Positions 4,834 through 5,950 of a DNA stretch of 5,950 nt are shown piece after piece (position 1 is the first letter of the stretch; each line of letters begins with the position of its first letter). The position numbers were made by a program, and so were the translations under genes. The notes beneath the pieces are model-generated. The model ran no database searches and had not been told where the DNA came from. It worked only from the letters and a program-made list of their open reading frames with translations. The DNA lies in the NCBI GenBank assembly GCA_900550775.1, contig URTH01000116.1, positions 1-5,950 of the forward strand, read 5' to 3'. This stretch comes from an uncultured Eubacteriales bacterium (GTDB lineage: Bacteria; Bacillota; Clostridia; Monoglobales; Monoglobaceae).

Positions 4834-5817
4834 ATGGCAAAAGTGATAAACGGCACTGCGATTCCGAATCTTCCGTGGGAGGAAAAACCGGCAAACTGTA
4901 CCGACGTTGTATGGAGAAGTGAAAAGAACCCGATCATCACGCGGGATTTAATTAAAAATTCCAACAGTATCTTTAACAGTGCGGTGGTTCCGTTTGAGGG
5001 CGGTTTCCGCGGCGTGTTCCGCAGCGACGACACCACGCGCCGCCAGACGCTGCACACAGGCAAGAGCAGCGACGGCATCCACTGGGAAATTGAGGATGAA
5101 CCCATCCGTTTTTCCTGTGACATTGACGAAATCAAGGAATTTTGCTACGGCTACGATCCGCGCGTATGCAAGATTGAGGATAAGTATTATGTAACCTGGT
5201 GCAACGGCTATCAGGGTCAGCCCACCATCGGCGTTGCCTGGACCACGGATTTTGAGACCTTCCATCAGGAAGAAAACGCCTTTTTGCCCTACAACCGCAA
5301 CGGCGTCATGATTCCGCGCAAGGTAAACGGCAATTTTGCGATGTACAGCCGTCCGAGCGACACCGGCCACACGCCGTTTGGCGATATGTATTACAGTGAA
5401 AGCCCGGATCTGGTTTACTGGGGCAAGCACCGTCTGGTGATGCGTCCGACGACCGGCTGGCAGGGCACCAAAATCGGCGGCGGCCCGATCCCGATCGAAA
5501 CCGATGAGGGATTTTTGGTGATCTATCACGGCGTACTCAACAGCTGCAACGGCTTTACTTACAGCGCCGGCGCGGCGCTGATGGACGCGGATCAGCCCTG
5601 GAAGGTGCTCTACCGCACCAAGCCGTACATCATCTCTCCGAGAGAGCTTTATGAGTTTGTCGGTGATGTACCCAACGTGGTATTCCCCTGCACGGCGCTC
5701 TGTGATGCCGATACCGGCAGAATCGCCATCTACTACGGCGCGGCCGACACCGTGATCGGTCTTGCATATACCACGGTTGACGACCTGATCGACTTTACCA
5801 AGAAAAATTCCTACTAA
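4834..5817 (+). CDS. Glycoside hydrolase family 130 beta-1,4-mannooligosaccharide/mannoside phosphorylase
   Basis: A 327-residue cytosolic enzyme with the GH130 five-bladed beta-propeller pattern. GH130 phosphorylases cleave the terminal beta-1,4-mannosyl bond with inorganic phosphate, giving mannose 1-phosphate. The likely catalytic acid is Asp108 in GYDPRV. Probable phosphate and substrate residues are Arg155 (PYNRNG), Arg173 ([14 protein letters not shown]), Lys213 ([11 protein letters not shown]) and His232 (IYHG). The [13 protein letters not shown] block at 188-200 is also typical. Length and motifs fit the shorter GH130_2 group (mannooligosaccharide or mannosyl-N-acetylglucosamine phosphorylases) better than the longer mannosylglucose phosphorylases. 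No signal peptide is present, so the substrate must be imported. It has its own promoter and structured leader, and a further gene follows 112 bases after the stop. The exact acceptor sugar cannot be read from sequence alone. Confidence 0.93.
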   Translation: MAKVINGTAIPNLPWEEKPANCTDVVWRSEKNPIITRDLIKNSNSIFNSAVVPFEGGFRGVFRSDDTTRRQTLHTGKSSDGIHWEIEDEPIRFSCDIDEIKEFCYGYDPRVCKIEDKYYVTWCNGYQGQPTIGVAWTTDFETFHQEENAFLPYNRNGVMIPRKVNGNFAMYSRPSDTGHTPFGDMYYSESPDLVYWGKHRLVMRPTTGWQGTKIGGGPIPIETDEGFLVIYHGVLNSCNGFTYSAGAALMDADQPWKVLYRTKPYIISPRELYEFVGDVPNVVFPCTALCDADTGRIAIYYGAADTVIGLAYTTVDDLIDFTKKNSY

Positions 5818-5825
5818 AATAACAG

Positions 5826-5885
5826 AGCCGGACTCTCCGCCGCCGATCGGGATTTTTTGACCGCGGCGGCCGCTGGGGTTCGGCT
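5826..5885 (+). terminator. Long stem-loop after the GH130 gene, possible (partial) terminator
   Basis: An outer 11-bp stem (5826-5836 with 5875-5885, including three G-U pairs) continues after a 5-base bulge into a GC-rich 7-bp stem (CCGCCGC at 5837-5843 with GCGGCGG at 5863-5869). It is followed by TTTCTG and, 12 bases later, six T (5897-5902). The imperfect T-tract suggests partial termination or 3'-end protection rather than a complete stop before the next gene. Confidence 0.5.
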
Positions 5886-5929
5886 TTCTGTCGGACTTTT
5901 TTCGTGATTGAAATTATGAGGTGAAAAAA

Positions 5930-5950
5930 ATGGTACAGACAAAATATGAA
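5930..5950 (+). CDS. Start of a further gene (first 7 codons, runs off the right edge)
   Basis: ATG at 5930 begins MVQTKYE and stays open to the edge. GAGGTG lies 6 bases upstream (5918-5923), a good ribosome site. Same strand and position suggest it belongs to the carbohydrate locus begun by the GH130 gene. Seven residues are too few to name a product. Confidence 0.6.

Noticed and set aside
4948..5529. 193-codon open frame on the minus strand
   Set aside because: It lies wholly inside the GH130 gene, has no family features or ribosome site, and GH130 conservation is on the plus strand.
5843..5850. CCGATCGG followed by GATTTTTT as a small terminator after GH130
   Set aside because: An 8-base palindrome with no loop cannot fold as a useful RNA hairpin; the larger 5826-5885 stem-loop explains the region better.

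Overview
The window looks like the chromosome of an endospore-forming Clostridia-type Firmicute, probably a gut Oscillospirales/Ruminococcaceae-like species. The reasons are the sporulation genes yabP and yabQ next to divIC and yabR, purine-rich Shine-Dalgarno sites, consensus sigma-A promoters, moderate GC content, and a mannoside phosphorylase of the kind common in gut Clostridia. The taxonomic call is inference from gene content and style, not from a marker gene.

Most genes lie on the minus strand. Reading right to left from 4599: yabP and yabQ (sporulation) are followed, from a perfect sigma-A promoter overlapping the yabQ stop codon, by divIC (cell division), yabR (S1 RNA-binding protein), an NfeD-like membrane protein and a QmcA-type SPFH/stomatin protein. 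A strong intrinsic terminator at 1143-1180 closes this block. A second minus-strand unit starts at a TTGACA-17-TATCAT promoter (1079-1107) that overlaps an SmtB/CadC-type operator. It encodes a metal-sensing ArsR-family repressor, followed 5 bases later by a highly acidic, Pro/Glu/Lys-rich protein that runs off the left edge. The repressor carries both the cysteine site of CadC and the Asp-His-His-Glu site of SmtB/CzrA, so the unit is probably a metal-resistance operon whose main output lies outside the window.

On the plus strand, diverging from yabP, a consensus promoter (4705-4733) leads through a structured leader of about 90 bases into a GH130 beta-mannoside phosphorylase gene (4834-5817). 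A stem-loop follows, and then the first seven codons of another gene with a good ribosome binding site (5930-). The right side is therefore probably the start of a carbohydrate-use locus inserted beside the conserved sporulation/division cluster.

There is no gene-free stretch over 300 bases. The largest gap, 4600-4833, holds the divergent promoter region and the GH130 leader. I see no tRNA, rRNA, CRISPR array, insertion sequence or phage gene. No wholly new system is evident. The points most worth a second look are the mutually exclusive hairpins in the GH130 leader, the dual-site metal sensor paired with an acidic low-complexity protein, and the separation of divIC transcription from the sporulation genes.
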